From Bacteroidales bacterium (GTDB lineage: Bacteria; Bacteroidota; Bacteroidia; Bacteroidales; UBA932): a stretch of 47,009 bases of DNA. The notes under the pieces were generated by a model. The model searched no databases. It had not been told where the DNA came from and was given only the letters and a program-made list of their open reading frames with translations. Position numbers and translations under genes: made by a program. Of this stretch, positions 24,871 through 35,288 are shown piece after piece. Where the stretch lies: positions 1 to 47,009 of the forward strand of contig JAGBHM010000029.1 in the NCBI GenBank assembly GCA_017935505.1. Direction: 5' to 3'. Position 1 is the first letter of the stretch. Every line of letters starts with the position of its first letter.

Positions 24871-25821
24871 ATGAGATCTATAACACGCACTGAATTTGAT
24901 TTTCCAAAACAGACCGCCAAATATGTTGGAAAGGTAAGGGACGTATATACTATCAACAATGAATATATGGTTATGGTAGCTACAGACCGTATCTCGGCAT
25001 TTGATGTTGTCCTTCCAAAGGGCATTCCATACAAAGGCCAGGTATTGAACCAGATTGCATCAAAATTCCTCGACAGCACCTCTGATATTGTCAAGAACTG
25101 GAAAATAGCATCACCGGACCCTATGGTGACCGTAGGCTACAGATGCGACTCTCTACCAGTTGAAATGATTGTTAGAGGATATCTTACAGGAAGTTCATGG
25201 AGAGCATACAAAGGTGGAGCGAGAGAGATCTGTGGAGTAAAGATTCCAGATGGCATGAGGGAACACCAGAAATTTGAGACTCCTATTGTAACCCCTACTA
25301 CAAAGGCGGAGATTGGTGGACATGACCAGGACATTTCAAGAGAGGAGATTATCAGACAAGGTCTTGTAAAAGAGGATATCTACAACGAACTGGAGAGAAT
25401 CTCACTGGCCCTTTTTGAGAGAGGAAGCCAGATTGCTGCAGAAAGAGGCCTGATTCTTGTTGACACAAAATATGAGTTCGGCCTTAAAGATGGTGAAATC
25501 TACCTTATTGACGAAATCCACACTCCAGACAGCAGCCGTTACTTCTACAAGGAGGGCTACCAGGAGCGTTTCGACAAAGGCGAACAGCAGAAACAGCTTT
25601 CGAAAGAGTTTGTAAGGGAGTGGCTCATGGAGAACAATTTCAGCGGACAGCAGGGACAGCAGGTTCCTGAAATGACCGACGAAATTGTGGATAGCATCTC
25701 TGAACGCTACATAGAACTTTATGAGAATATAACCGGTTCTAAATTTGAGAAAGCTGAGTATACAGGAGATGTATACGAGCGTATTGAAACAAATGTAAAA
25801 AACATGTTAGCCAGACTATGA
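24871..25821 (+). CDS. purC: Phosphoribosylaminoimidazole-succinocarboxamide synthase
   Basis: PurC ligates aspartate to CAIR with ATP to form SAICAR in purine synthesis. The 316-residue product carries [56 protein letters not shown] and [31 protein letters not shown], all SAICAR synthetase signatures. It belongs to the longer form (about 310 residues) common in Bacteroidota. I chose ATG 24871 ([11 protein letters not shown]) because it matches the family; an ATG at 24847 would add eight unusual residues next to the terminator. Its stop overlaps the next start (ATGA at 25818), so the next gene is translationally coupled. Confidence 0.96.
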   Translation: MRSITRTEFDFPKQTAKYVGKVRDVYTINNEYMVMVATDRISAFDVVLPKGIPYKGQVLNQIASKFLDSTSDIVKNWKIASPDPMVTVGYRCDSLPVEMIVRGYLTGSSWRAYKGGAREICGVKIPDGMREHQKFETPIVTPTTKAEIGGHDQDISREEIIRQGLVKEDIYNELERISLALFERGSQIAAERGLILVDTKYEFGLKDGEIYLIDEIHTPDSSRYFYKEGYQERFDKGEQQKQLSKEFVREWLMENNFSGQQGQQVPEMTDEIVDSISERYIELYENITGSKFEKAEYTGDVYERIETNVKNMLARL

Positions 25822-27548
25822 GAATAGTATATCTGTTTGTCCTCATACTTTTTACTTTAACTGATATCTACGGACAGGATGCATCAAAAATTACAACTGA
25901 GAAGGTGAAGGTTGGAGACAACCTCTACTATGCGCATACTGTCAGAAAAAAAGAGACACTCTACTCTCTGAGCAAAGCATACAATGTGACTATAGAGGAG
26001 ATTGTTAAGCACAACAGGGCTGCAGAATCTGGTCTGAAAACCGGCACTATCCTCTATATACCGGTTAATGAGGCAGATTCAGCCCTACAAGAGCCGGCTC
26101 CTGCTCAGGAAATTGCTGTCAAACAAATGCAGGCTACAGAGCAGAAGTCCAAAAAGCAGACTAATAAAAAGTATAAGAAACATACAGTAAAATGGTATGA
26201 GGACATTACGGATATATCCGAAAAGTATGGCGTTTCAGTTGAGGCTATAATGGCTCTCAACAACCTAAAAAGTTCAAAACTTAAGACCAGACAATCTCTG
26301 CTTATCCCAGACAAGGAGTATGTTCCTCAGGACAACATCATCATTCCGAAACCTTTTGTTGAGCCCTCTCCAGCAGATAAGGATACAACAACTGTAGAGA
26401 AACCTGAGGAAAAAGTGATAACTGCAGATACTCTCCAACCTGCAGCAGAGAGCAAAGTAAAGTTCCGCAAAAAGGATGAGCCGGTTGAGATAGCCTATAT
26501 CCTGCCGTTCGGCAGTGTTGATACAAGCCGCATCAACTCAAATTTCATGGATTTCTATGCAGGCTCTCTCCTGGCAGCCAATGATATGAAAAATAGCGGA
26601 GTTCCGGTAAAGATCAATGTGTATGACCAGAGTGAATATAACCCGCTCCACTCACTTATTGATTCACCGGGTTTCTCCAACAACCAGCTTATTGTCGGCC
26701 CAGCAAGAGCCAAGATGATAACTGCATTTACAGGATATTCCCAAAATGCGGGAATCCCGCTGGTATCACCTCTCGACAATACTGCAGAGAGCATGGCTGA
26801 CGAGAATCCATATTTTATACAGATGCCTGCCAATACTCTTTCACAGATTGGGAACACTGTAGATCTTCTCGACAAATACCGTACGGAGCACAACTCATCA
26901 ACAGTACTCCTCATTTGCGAAAAGGGCACTGCCGGTGATTCAATCTATGTCAACAATGCCAAAAAACTGCTCGAAGAGAGAGGAATTGATTATAAAACCA
27001 TCTCATACGGCATTCTTGAAGGAAGACAGATATATGGTAGAATCCTCTCTTCCGTTGATACATTATCGGAAAATGAGCACATTGCTCTGGTTCCTTCAAA
27101 CAGCGAAGCATTTGTGAGTGATGTGGTGAGAAACCTCGATCTGTGCCGCAAGCCGGGTGCAAATATCACACTCTTCGGACTTCCCAAATGGCGCAATTTT
27201 GAAACTATAAATGTAGAATTGTTCCATAAATTGAAACTGCACATCTCTCTACCATATTTTGTAGACTACAGCAATCAGCAGACCATCAGATTCCTACAGC
27301 AATACAGGGCTCTTTATGGCACTGAGCCTACCCCATATGCTTATCAGGGATACGACATCACAAAATATATATTGAAAGAGATGGCACTATATGGAAACAG
27401 TTTTGTCCATTCAACAGAACTGGAACATGCACGCATGCTCCAGTCAGATTTCAGGCTCAAAAAGGATTCTGAGCAATCAGGTCTCAAAAACAGGGCTACA
27501 AGAAATATAGTGTACAACCCCGATTATACGATATCCGTTATAGATTAG
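25818..27548 (+). CDS. LysM / periplasmic-binding-protein fusion
   Basis: The 576-residue product has a signal peptide (about 1-20, ending IYGQ). Two LysM peptidoglycan-binding modules follow: [23 protein letters not shown] at about 38-83 and [23 protein letters not shown] at about 121-165. A Pro/Thr/Glu-rich linker leads to a C-terminal domain (about 220-570) that resembles type I periplasmic binding proteins of the Leu/Ile/Val class. It has [55 protein letters not shown] and [15 protein letters not shown]. No permease or ATPase genes are nearby, so a cell-wall-tethered sensor or structural role is more likely than ABC uptake. The ligand is unknown. Its end overlaps the convergent rfbA by 11 bases. 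Confidence 0.85.
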   Translation: MRIVYLFVLILFTLTDIYGQDASKITTEKVKVGDNLYYAHTVRKKETLYSLSKAYNVTIEEIVKHNRAAESGLKTGTILYIPVNEADSALQEPAPAQEIAVKQMQATEQKSKKQTNKKYKKHTVKWYEDITDISEKYGVSVEAIMALNNLKSSKLKTRQSLLIPDKEYVPQDNIIIPKPFVEPSPADKDTTTVEKPEEKVITADTLQPAAESKVKFRKKDEPVEIAYILPFGSVDTSRINSNFMDFYAGSLLAANDMKNSGVPVKINVYDQSEYNPLHSLIDSPGFSNNQLIVGPARAKMITAFTGYSQNAGIPLVSPLDNTAESMADENPYFIQMPANTLSQIGNTVDLLDKYRTEHNSSTVLLICEKGTAGDSIYVNNAKKLLEERGIDYKTISYGILEGRQIYGRILSSVDTLSENEHIALVPSNSEAFVSDVVRNLDLCRKPGANITLFGLPKWRNFETINVELFHKLKLHISLPYFVDYSNQQTIRFLQQYRALYGTEPTPYAYQGYDITKYILKEMALYGNSFVHSTELEHARMLQSDFRLKKDSEQSGLKNRATRNIVYNPDYTISVID

Positions 27549-28440
27549 GATAGTCTGTAGCTTTCAGCTCCTCTATAACTTTGAGAAGATACTGGCCATA
27601 CTGGTTTTTCAGCATAGGCTCTGCCAGTTTGCGCATCTTCTCTTCGGTAATCCATCCCTGCCTGTAGGCTATTCCTTCGAGACACGCCACTTTCAGTCCC
27701 TGCCTCTTCTCCAGCACCTCTATATATGTAGATGCCTCAGAGAGTGAATCATGAGTTCCTGTATCAAGCCAGGCAAAGCCTCTACCCAGAGTCTGCACCT
27801 TCAACTGACCATCTGAAAGGAATTGTTGGTTTACAGTTGTTATCTCATACTCTCCACGGGCCGACGGTTTTATATTTTTTGCAATCTCCACAACTCTATT
27901 GGGGTAGAAATACAACCCCACAACGGCATAATTGCTCTTCGGCTCAGCAGGTTTCTCCTCAATGCTCAAGCAATTTCCATTCTTGTCGAACTCGGCAACT
28001 CCATACCTTTGAGGATCACTCACCCAATATCCGAACACTGTAGCCTTACCCTCCTGCTCTGCAGTGGCAACAGCCTCCCTTAGCATTCTGGTAAATCCCG
28101 AACCGTGGAAGATATTGTCTCCAAGCACAAGACATGCACAATCATCTCCTATAAACTCTTCTCCAATTGTAAAGGCCTGGGCCAGTCCGTCGGGAGAGGG
28201 CTGTTCTGCATAGGAAAAACTCACTCCATAATCAGAACCATCTCCGAGAAGTCTCTTGAATCCAGGCAGATCTTCAGGGGTTGATATTATAAGTATATCC
28301 CTTATTCCGGCCAACATGAGTACACTTATGGGGTAGTAGACCATAGGCTTGTCATAGATAGGCATCAGCTGTTTTGAAATGCCCTTCGTAATAGGATATA
28401 ATCTGGTGCCGCTTCCTCCGGCGAGTACTATTCCTTTCAT
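27538..28440 (-). CDS. rfbA: Glucose-1-phosphate thymidylyltransferase
   Basis: RfbA/RmlA makes dTDP-glucose from glucose 1-phosphate and dTTP, the first step to dTDP-rhamnose and related sugars. The 300-residue product has the nucleotidyltransferase motif [35 protein letters not shown], then [31 protein letters not shown] and [14 protein letters not shown]. It is the last of three nucleotide-sugar genes. rfbB, rfbC and rfbD are not in this window. Its 3' end overlaps the LysM gene on the other strand by 11 bases. Confidence 0.95.
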   Translation of the reverse strand: MKGIVLAGGSGTRLYPITKGISKQLMPIYDKPMVYYPISVLMLAGIRDILIISTPEDLPGFKRLLGDGSDYGVSFSYAEQPSPDGLAQAFTIGEEFIGDDCACLVLGDNIFHGSGFTRMLREAVATAEQEGKATVFGYWVSDPQRYGVAEFDKNGNCLSIEEKPAEPKSNYAVVGLYFYPNRVVEIAKNIKPSARGEYEITTVNQQFLSDGQLKVQTLGRGFAWLDTGTHDSLSEASTYIEVLEKRQGLKVACLEGIAYRQGWITEEKMRKLAEPMLKNQYGQYLLKVIEELKATDYPNL

Positions 28441-28454
28441 AACTACAGTTTTTC

Positions 28455-29771
28455 TTAGTCCCTTCTGAAAATATCTCTTGTATATACCTTGTCCTGCACA
28501 TCATCCAGGCAAGGATCGTATCTATTGGCAATTATGGCCTGTGATTTTGCCTTGAATGACTCCAGGTCATTCACCACCCTACTGCCAAAAAAAGTTGTAC
28601 CGTTTTCCAGTGTAGGTTCATATATGATCACCTCGGCACCTTTGGCCTTTATCCTCTTCATTACCCCCTGAATCGAACTCTGGCGGAAGTTGTCAGAGTT
28701 TGATTTCATCGTAAGGCGAAAGACTCCTACCACCACCTGCTTCTCCTTTTTGGCATCATAAGCACTGTTCGACTGGTAATATCCGGCCAGCTCCAGTACT
28801 CTGTCGGCAATAAAATCTTTTCTGGTACGATTGCTCTCTACAATGGCAGTCATCATATTCTGAGGAACATCCTGATAATTGGCCAGCAACTGTTTGGTAT
28901 CTTTCGGCAGACAGTATCCACCATATCCGAATGATGGATTGTTATAGTGGGTACCAATCCGCGGATCAAGGCCTATACCCTGAATAATTGCCGCTGAATC
29001 AAGCCCCTTCAATTCTGCATATGTATCAAGTTCATTAAAGTAACTTACCCTCAACGCCAGATAGGTATTGGCAAAAAGTTTTACAGCCTCTGCCTCCTTC
29101 AGCCCCATGAATATTGTCTCTATATCCTCCTTTATAGCTCCTTGTTTGAGCAGTTCGGCAAAGAGATGGGCCGCCTCTGTAAGCTTTTCAATATCGGCAT
29201 TTGCTGTAATTGCAGCATTCTCCTCGTCGAAATTGGCAATATTTTTAGGTATTCCAACTATGATGCGGCTTGGGTAGAGGTTGTCATATAGTGCCTTGCT
29301 CTCCCTCAGAAATTCAGGGGAAAAGAGAAGATTGAACTTCTTTCCAGCAAGTGAGAGATCACTCTGGAACCGTTTTGCATACTTTACATACATACTCCGG
29401 CAAAATCCAACCGGTATAGTAGATTTGATTACCATTACAGCATCCGGATTACTCTCTACAACAAGGTCTATCACAGACTCAACAGCCGATGTATCAAAAA
29501 AGTTCTTCTGGCTGTCATAATTTGTCGGAGCTGCTATTATCACAAAATCGGCACTCCTGTATGCAGAGCTACCGTCGAGTGTTGCTGTAAGATTGAGATT
29601 CTTCTCTGCAAAATATTTTTCAATATACTCATCCTGAATCGGTGATTTGCGTCTGTTTATCATCTCCACCTTTTCAGGAAGAATATCCACGGCTATAACC
29701 TCATTATGCTGAGCCAGCAATGTTGCCATGCTCAAACCTACATAACCCGTTCCCGCTACTGCTATTCTCAT
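28455..29771 (-). CDS. ugd: UDP-glucose 6-dehydrogenase
   Basis: This enzyme oxidises UDP-glucose to UDP-glucuronate with two NAD. The 438-residue product has the Rossmann motif [13 protein letters not shown] at the N terminus, [21 protein letters not shown], and the catalytic cysteine motif [14 protein letters not shown] near residue 260. [15 protein letters not shown] and a C-terminal domain complete it. ATG 29771 ([10 protein letters not shown]) is favoured over 29777. It lies between the epimerase (19 bases upstream) and rfbA (14 bases downstream). With the epimerase it provides UDP-glucuronate and then probably UDP-galacturonate. Confidence 0.94.
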   Translation of the reverse strand: MRIAVAGTGYVGLSMATLLAQHNEVIAVDILPEKVEMINRRKSPIQDEYIEKYFAEKNLNLTATLDGSSAYRSADFVIIAAPTNYDSQKNFFDTSAVESVIDLVVESNPDAVMVIKSTIPVGFCRSMYVKYAKRFQSDLSLAGKKFNLLFSPEFLRESKALYDNLYPSRIIVGIPKNIANFDEENAAITANADIEKLTEAAHLFAELLKQGAIKEDIETIFMGLKEAEAVKLFANTYLALRVSYFNELDTYAELKGLDSAAIIQGIGLDPRIGTHYNNPSFGYGGYCLPKDTKQLLANYQDVPQNMMTAIVESNRTRKDFIADRVLELAGYYQSNSAYDAKKEKQVVVGVFRLTMKSNSDNFRQSSIQGVMKRIKAKGAEVIIYEPTLENGTTFFGSRVVNDLESFKAKSQAIIANRYDPCLDDVQDKVYTRDIFRRD

Positions 29772-29790
29772 CGGCATCTTTCCTTAAAAC

Positions 29791-30852
29791 TTATTTTCTT
29801 AGACAATATATTTTGTACCACTCCGCAAAAGCTCTTAGACCTGCCCTCAACGGTGTTGAAGGCTTGAATCCGAAATCACGCTCCAAAGCAGTTGTATCTG
29901 CATATGTTACCGCAACATCTCCAGGCTGCATAGGCACAAGTTCCTTATGTGATTCAAAATCGTAATCTTCCGGCAACACCCCAGCCCTCACCAGCTCCTG
30001 CTGCAGAATGTCTACAAAATCCAGCAGATTCTCCGGATGGCTGTTACCTATATTATATACTGCATATGGAGGGAGAGGCAATCCATCCTCCCCCATGCCC
30101 CTCTCCGGAGCCCTTTCCATTACCTTCATTATACCTTCAACCACATCATCAACATAAGTGAAATCACGCATACAATTACCATAGTTGAAGATCTGTATCT
30201 TCTCACCTCTCACCAGTTTATCTGCAAATCCGAAATATGCCATATCAGGACGGCCGGCCGGTCCATACACCGTAAAGAACCTCAAACCGGTAGATGGAAT
30301 ATCGTACAGTTTGCTGTAGCAATGTGCCATCAGCTCATTGCTTTTTTTGGTTGCCGCATATAGTGAAATAGGATTGTCAACTTTATCATCTGTAGAGTGA
30401 GGGGTCTTGTGATTTGCTCCATATACCGAACTTGAACTTGCATACACCAGATGCTGCACACCGCCTTCATATTGCTTATATGAGTGCCGGCATGCTTCCA
30501 GAATATTATAGAATCCTATTATGTTTGACTCAATATATACATCCGGATCAGTAATGCTATAGCGTACTCCAGCTTGGGCTGCCAGATTTACAACAATAGA
30601 TGGTTTGTAGTTCTGAAAAATAGAGTTGATCAGCCCCTTGTCAGCAATATTTCCTTTTACAAAAACAAATCCAGGCAATTTTTCCAGTTCATCCAGTCTC
30701 TCCTGTTTCAGCTGCGGATCATAATAGCTGTTCATGTTGTCTACACCAACCACAGCCAAATTATCTCCCCATACAGAAGAATTGCTTCTGCATAGTGCCT
30801 TAATCAGATTTGATCCGATAAAGCCTGCTGCTCCTGTTACCAATATTGTCAT
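29791..30852 (-). CDS. NAD-dependent epimerase, probable UDP-glucuronate 4-epimerase
   Basis: The 353-residue short-chain dehydrogenase-type protein starts with the NAD motif VTGAAGFIGSNL. It has the SSSVYGANHKTPHSTDDKVDNPISLYAATKKSNE block with the catalytic YxxxK, and LRFFTVYGPAGRPDMAYFGFADKL, a sequence typical of UDP-glucuronate 4-epimerases, as is NYGNCMRDFTYVDDVVEGI. Adjacent ugd supplies the expected substrate. The product would be UDP-galacturonate for surface polysaccharide. UDP-galactose epimerase activity cannot be fully excluded. It is first in a three-gene operon with a good promoter at 30875-30906. Confidence 0.88.
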   Translation of the reverse strand: MTILVTGAAGFIGSNLIKALCRSNSSVWGDNLAVVGVDNMNSYYDPQLKQERLDELEKLPGFVFVKGNIADKGLINSIFQNYKPSIVVNLAAQAGVRYSITDPDVYIESNIIGFYNILEACRHSYKQYEGGVQHLVYASSSSVYGANHKTPHSTDDKVDNPISLYAATKKSNELMAHCYSKLYDIPSTGLRFFTVYGPAGRPDMAYFGFADKLVRGEKIQIFNYGNCMRDFTYVDDVVEGIMKVMERAPERGMGEDGLPLPPYAVYNIGNSHPENLLDFVDILQQELVRAGVLPEDYDFESHKELVPMQPGDVAVTYADTTALERDFGFKPSTPLRAGLRAFAEWYKIYCLRK

Positions 30853-30874
30853 CTATATGATATTAAAAACAACT

Positions 30875-30906
30875 CAAAATTATGAAAATATACTCATTCA
30901 TCCAAT
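30875..30906 (-). promoter_or_regulatory. Promoter of the epimerase-ugd-rfbA operon
   Basis: On the minus strand ATTG (30903-30906) is followed after 20 bp by TAATTTTG (30875-30882). This fits the Bacteroidota -33/-7 pattern. The -33 box overlaps the last codons of pepP. The -7 box is 23 bases before the epimerase ATG. Confidence 0.6.
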
Positions 30907-32709
30907 TGTGGCAGTCACATTTGAAAGCCAATTGGCCTCTTCTTCAGAGTTAAGCAATGGTGATATCTGTTCAAAGACCCTTGCATTATAATTGTTGAGC
31001 CACTCCAGTTCTGCGGCAGTCAACAGTTTTGGATCGACACATGATGTGGCTATAGGAACCAACGTAAAGGTTTCAAACTCATTGAATTGCCCGAACTCAC
31101 CCTCTTTCCATGCCTTAACGGTAACTACATTTTCTGTACGTATACCATATCTTCCGGCAAAATAGATTGCAGGCTCATTCGAAATTACCATTCCCGGCTC
31201 AAGAGGTACAGGATTCTCCTCCATCCTCACACTTTGAGGTCCCTCATGCACACAAAGGTAATGGCCTATGCCATGTCCTGTTCCATGATAATACATAACT
31301 CCTTCTCCAAACAACGGCCCACGCGCAAGGATATCGAGTGAAGCGCCACGCGTTCCCGACGGGAATTTTGCCATACTCAAAGAGATCATTCCCTTCAACA
31401 CCAATGTATAGAATCTCTTTTTATCATCATCAAGCGGTCCTAAAGGTATTGTACGGGTTGTATCTGTTGTACCAAAGAGGAACTGTGCACCGGTATCCAT
31501 AAGAAGGAAATTGTTTCCGGCACATACGCTGCTGCTCTTCTCTTGTGTGGCACTATAATGCGGCAGTGCACCATTCGCTCCAAAAGCCACTATCGGTTCA
31601 AAACTCTCACCTTTATAACCGTCGAAATCTCGTCTGAATGAGATCAGTTTTTCACCAATTTCATACTCTGTAAGAGATTTGCCCGCAGCCAGAGAGTCAT
31701 CTATAAATTTTAGCAACCGGCACCATGCCACACCATCTTGAAGGAAAGCATGTCTGAAACCATCAAGTTCAACACCATTCTTGACAGCCTTCATACGGTT
31801 CAAAGCGCCACCGGTTATCGGATCGGAGATGAATTTTGCACCTGAAACCTGCAAGGCCTTATAATCTCTCACAGTCACTTTTGACGGCGAGCATATTCTC
31901 AGTACATCTGCAGGAATAGCAGACAAGAAATCCACATAATCAAAATAATCATGCAGCACGATATTTTGCGATGAGAGCATCTCCTCCACCTGCGCACCTA
32001 CTGCCTCCCTCTTCACAAAAAGATGCACCTTATCCTCTGTAGCCACTGCATAAGACTGGACAAGAGGATTATACTCAATATCTGTACCCCTTATATTGCA
32101 CAACCATGCCACTTCATCACATGCCGTCACTATATATGCGAATTTTCCTGCAGCATACCTTTCGAGGAGAGCTTTGAGCCTTCTATATTTTGAAATGCTT
32201 TCCTCTCCCGAATATTCAACCGGGAGATATTCTATCTGATTGAATATCAATACTTCCCTACTTTCCCAGATTTCACTGAAGAAATCATCCACAGGCACAA
32301 CCTCATACCTTGGAGCCAAATTCTCTGCCAAAGAGGTATATTCGCTATATGAAAACAGCGCCTGGTCAATTGCCACTCTTCCGCCTCTGGAGGATACAAA
32401 TTCACTCTCCAGCCATGTCTCAATGGATGGTGTGCCCGGCATCTTCATCTTCATCAGTTCAATGCCACTCCCTTCAAGTTGGGCCTGAGCCTGGACAAAG
32501 TAACGGGAATCGGTCCACAATGCGGCGCTCTCCATCGTAACCACTAGAGTACCTGCAGAGCCGTTGAATCCGCTCAACCACTCCCTTACCTTGTAATAGT
32601 TCTGTGTATACTCACCAAAATGAGGGTCATTGGTTGGAATAATTATGGCCTGCAAATTTTTTGAGGCAAGCATCTGCCTCAGGCTCCCGATTGCTGATTT
32701 TTTATACAT
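30898..32709 (-). CDS. pepP: Xaa-Pro aminopeptidase (aminopeptidase P, three-domain form)
   Basis: This metallopeptidase removes N-terminal residues preceding proline. The 603-residue product is the long three-domain form. Two creatinase-like N-terminal domains contain IIIPTNDPHFGEY and a RYFVQAQAQLEGSG block. The pita-bread catalytic domain has the metal ligands in MDTGAQFLFGTTDTTRTI, HGTGHGIGHYLCVHEGP, NEPAIYFAGRYGIRTENV and the following Glu region. No signal peptide is seen, so it is probably cytoplasmic. I chose ATG 32709 (MYKKSAIGSLRQML). The in-frame start at 32787 lies in the nagB terminator and upstream of the likely promoter. Confidence 0.93.
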   Translation of the reverse strand: MYKKSAIGSLRQMLASKNLQAIIIPTNDPHFGEYTQNYYKVREWLSGFNGSAGTLVVTMESAALWTDSRYFVQAQAQLEGSGIELMKMKMPGTPSIETWLESEFVSSRGGRVAIDQALFSYSEYTSLAENLAPRYEVVPVDDFFSEIWESREVLIFNQIEYLPVEYSGEESISKYRRLKALLERYAAGKFAYIVTACDEVAWLCNIRGTDIEYNPLVQSYAVATEDKVHLFVKREAVGAQVEEMLSSQNIVLHDYFDYVDFLSAIPADVLRICSPSKVTVRDYKALQVSGAKFISDPITGGALNRMKAVKNGVELDGFRHAFLQDGVAWCRLLKFIDDSLAAGKSLTEYEIGEKLISFRRDFDGYKGESFEPIVAFGANGALPHYSATQEKSSSVCAGNNFLLMDTGAQFLFGTTDTTRTIPLGPLDDDKKRFYTLVLKGMISLSMAKFPSGTRGASLDILARGPLFGEGVMYYHGTGHGIGHYLCVHEGPQSVRMEENPVPLEPGMVISNEPAIYFAGRYGIRTENVVTVKAWKEGEFGQFNEFETFTLVPIATSCVDPKLLTAAELEWLNNYNARVFEQISPLLNSEEEANWLSNVTATIG

Positions 32710-32732
32710 GGTCGATATATTTTGTTCTTTGC

Positions 32733-32763
32733 CAAATATACAAAATAAGGCCGACAACTCAAT
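32733..32763 (-). promoter_or_regulatory. Putative pepP promoter
   Basis: On the minus strand ATTG (32760-32763), 19 bp, then TATATTTG (32733-32740) matches the Bacteroidota pattern 24 bases before the chosen pepP ATG. The -33 box falls in the loop of the nagB terminator. Confidence 0.55.
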
Positions 32764-32781
32764 GGTTACCGGCCTTTCATT
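32743..32781 (-). terminator. Terminator of the bamD-...-nagB operon
   Basis: On the minus strand AAGGCCG and CGGCCTT flank a 16-base loop and are followed by ATTTTG. The hairpin starts about 15 bases after the nagB stop. The U tract is short. Confidence 0.7.
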
Positions 32782-32795
32782 TTGCAAGTTTGTTA

Positions 32796-33605
32796 TTAGA
32801 TCATATCATCTGGATTGAGATTCTTGCTCTCGATATCCTTGAAATATTTAACTGTTCCAACTTTCAGTTCATCAGTTGAAGCATCGTCACAAACAATGAT
32901 TCCTTTCGGATGCATCTGAAGGATGCTTATTGTCCACATATGGTTTACAGCACCTTCAACAGCCTGATACAATGCACGTGCCTTGTTATGGCCATTTACA
33001 AGGATAAGAACCTCCTGTGCATCCATAATTGTACCTACACCAACAGTAAGGGCAGTCTTAGGTACAAGGTTGATGTCGTTGTTGAAGAATCTTGAGTTTG
33101 CAATGATGGTATCCTGGGTAAGGGTCTTCACTCTTGTTCTTGAAGCCAATGATGAGCCTGGCTCATTGAATGCGATATGGCCGTCGGGGCCTATACCACC
33201 CATGAAGAGATGGATTCCACCATATGATTTGATCTTCTCCTCATATCTTACACACTCTGCTTGAGGATCCTCTGCATTACCATTGAGGATATTTACATTC
33301 TCCTTCTTTATATTGATATGTTTGAAGAAGTTGTTCCACATGAATGAATGGTAGCTCTCCGGATGATCCTCAGGAAGACCTATATACTCATCCATATTGA
33401 ATGTCACAACATTCTCAAATGAGACTTTTCCCTCATTATACAATTTGATGAGCTGTTTGTATGTACCAAGAGGAGTTGAACCGGTTGGCAAACCCAAAAC
33501 AAAAGGTTTCTCCGCTGTAGGAGCAAATTCATTTATCCTTTTTACAATGTAAGCTGCAGCCCATTGTGAAAGCTGAGAGTAAGACTCTTGAATAATTAAT
33601 CTCAT
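32796..33605 (-). CDS. nagB: Glucosamine-6-phosphate deaminase
   Basis: NagB converts glucosamine 6-phosphate to fructose 6-phosphate and ammonium in amino-sugar catabolism. The 269-residue product has [16 protein letters not shown] (phosphate loop), [20 protein letters not shown] with the catalytic Asp, and [27 protein letters not shown] with the Asp-His-Glu active-site set. The length matches the E. coli hexameric enzyme. It starts 6 bases after recN, an unusual partner, and closes the bamD-rpoZ-coaBC-recN-nagB run before a terminator. Confidence 0.96.
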   Translation of the reverse strand: MRLIIQESYSQLSQWAAAYIVKRINEFAPTAEKPFVLGLPTGSTPLGTYKQLIKLYNEGKVSFENVVTFNMDEYIGLPEDHPESYHSFMWNNFFKHINIKKENVNILNGNAEDPQAECVRYEEKIKSYGGIHLFMGGIGPDGHIAFNEPGSSLASRTRVKTLTQDTIIANSRFFNNDINLVPKTALTVGVGTIMDAQEVLILVNGHNKARALYQAVEGAVNHMWTISILQMHPKGIIVCDDASTDELKVGTVKYFKDIESKNLNPDDMI

Positions 33606-33611
33606 AATTAC

Positions 33612-35282
33612 TTAGTTATTACTTAATAAATATTTTGCATTTTCAATCGCCGCTTCCGAGAGCTGTGCTCCACTCAACATCCTCGCCACCTCCATTACAC
33701 GCTCATTGTCCTCAAGCAACTTTATATTTGTATGTGCCTGTTTCTCCGAATCAAATTCCTTGTATACAAGCAAGTGTGTCTCTCCTTTTACAGCAATCTG
33801 AGGCAGATGGGTAATTGCAAAAACCTGCATATTCTTGCCCATACGCCCTATCATCTCTCCCATCTTGTCCGCTATGCTTCCAGAAACGCCGGTATCAATT
33901 TCATCAAAAATAATGGTTGGCATACCGGTATATTTGGCCATCATCTCCTTAAGGCACAACATAATTCTCGACAGCTCACCTCCAGATGCCACTTTTGAAA
34001 TCTCAACAAGCTTCGATCCTCCGTTGGCCGCAAACAGAAAGCGTATTCCATCCTTACCATCCTCACCATAGCTATCGAGGGTATCAAGTTCAACCTTGAA
34101 CTCTGCATAAGGCATCTCCAGATTCCTGATACTGTCCTCAAGAAGCTCCGACAATTTTCCGGCACTTCCACGCCTTCTCTCCGAAAGAAGGTCAGCCGCC
34201 GCCGCCCTCTCTTGAGTGAGTTTGAGCACAAGCTCTCTCTGGCTCTCCTCCAACTCCACACTCTCTTCCGCACCGGAGAGTTCCATCTTCAGCCTCTCCC
34301 TATATTCGATCAGTTGCGATACTGTTGTACACGAATACCTCTTGAGCAGATCTTCGAGCAGTGCAATCCTATCATCAACCTCCTGCAACCTCTGTGGTGA
34401 GGCAGTAATACCATCGCCAATCCTCTCCAACTCCTGCTCAATATCCTTGCACTCAATCCTGCAACTTTCGAGCCTCTGAGCCACCTCTTCCAATCCGGGC
34501 ACAAAGGTATAACACTTTCTTAATAAATGTACTGCTTCTTTAAAATTTTGCACAACCGAACCGCCCATAGGCCTCAAAAGCTCCAGTGAGCCGTAGACCG
34601 ATGATCTGATATCTTCGGCATTTGCTAGTTGTTTCTGCTCCAGTTCAAGCTCCTCCAGCTCCCCTTCCACCAGATTTGCCTCCTGCAGTCTGGCAAGTTG
34701 GAACTCCTTGTACTCCCTCTCCTGGGCATTTGCAGCATTGGCCTTCTCAATTCTCTGAAGCTCCTGTTGAGCCCTTTGCAGCTCCACATGAATTTTCCTG
34801 TAACCGGCAAGCAGTTCTCCGGCTTCGGCAAAATAGTCCAATACCGACAACTGATATTTTTTATCAGTCAGAAGAAGATGGTTGTGCTGGGCATGTATAT
34901 CCACCAGTTTTCTGGAAATTTCCGAGAGCACGCTCATTGGAACCGGCTCATCATTTATAAATGCTCTTGATCTGCCTGAAGGTGCAACAACTCTCCTCAA
35001 AACCAGAATATTGTCATCAGCAACAGGCGCATCATCCCCAGATATTTCCGATAGGTCAATATCACATCCGGAAATGTCAAACTCCCCCTCAACCACACAG
35101 TTTCTGGTATTGTCCTTAAGGGAGGCGATATCGCTTTTTCCCCCAAGAAGCAAAGAGAGAGCCCCGAGCAGAATAGACTTTCCCGCTCCGGTTTCCCCTG
35201 TTATAATAACAAGACCGCCTGGAAAATCAATATCCAGGCTCTCTATAAGTGCATAATTATGTATGGTGAGTTTCCTTAGCAT
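33612..35282 (-). CDS. recN: DNA repair protein RecN
   Basis: RecN is an SMC-like ATPase acting in double-strand break repair. The 556-residue product has an N-terminal Walker A motif GETGAGKSILLGAL (near residue 29). A long coiled-coil middle (about 150-370, rich in Glu, Gln, Arg and Leu) leads to the ABC signature VASGGELSRIMLCLK and Walker B TIIFDEIDTGVSG, then FAITHLPQIA. The length is normal. It begins 6 bases after coaBC. In the corresponding block of many Bacteroidota a DUF4835 gene lies between coaBC and recN; none is present here. Confidence 0.95.
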   Translation of the reverse strand: MLRKLTIHNYALIESLDIDFPGGLVIITGETGAGKSILLGALSLLLGGKSDIASLKDNTRNCVVEGEFDISGCDIDLSEISGDDAPVADDNILVLRRVVAPSGRSRAFINDEPVPMSVLSEISRKLVDIHAQHNHLLLTDKKYQLSVLDYFAEAGELLAGYRKIHVELQRAQQELQRIEKANAANAQEREYKEFQLARLQEANLVEGELEELELEQKQLANAEDIRSSVYGSLELLRPMGGSVVQNFKEAVHLLRKCYTFVPGLEEVAQRLESCRIECKDIEQELERIGDGITASPQRLQEVDDRIALLEDLLKRYSCTTVSQLIEYRERLKMELSGAEESVELEESQRELVLKLTQERAAAADLLSERRRGSAGKLSELLEDSIRNLEMPYAEFKVELDTLDSYGEDGKDGIRFLFAANGGSKLVEISKVASGGELSRIMLCLKEMMAKYTGMPTIIFDEIDTGVSGSIADKMGEMIGRMGKNMQVFAITHLPQIAVKGETHLLVYKEFDSEKQAHTNIKLLEDNERVMEVARMLSGAQLSEAAIENAKYLLSNN

Positions 35283-35288
35283 TGCCGC

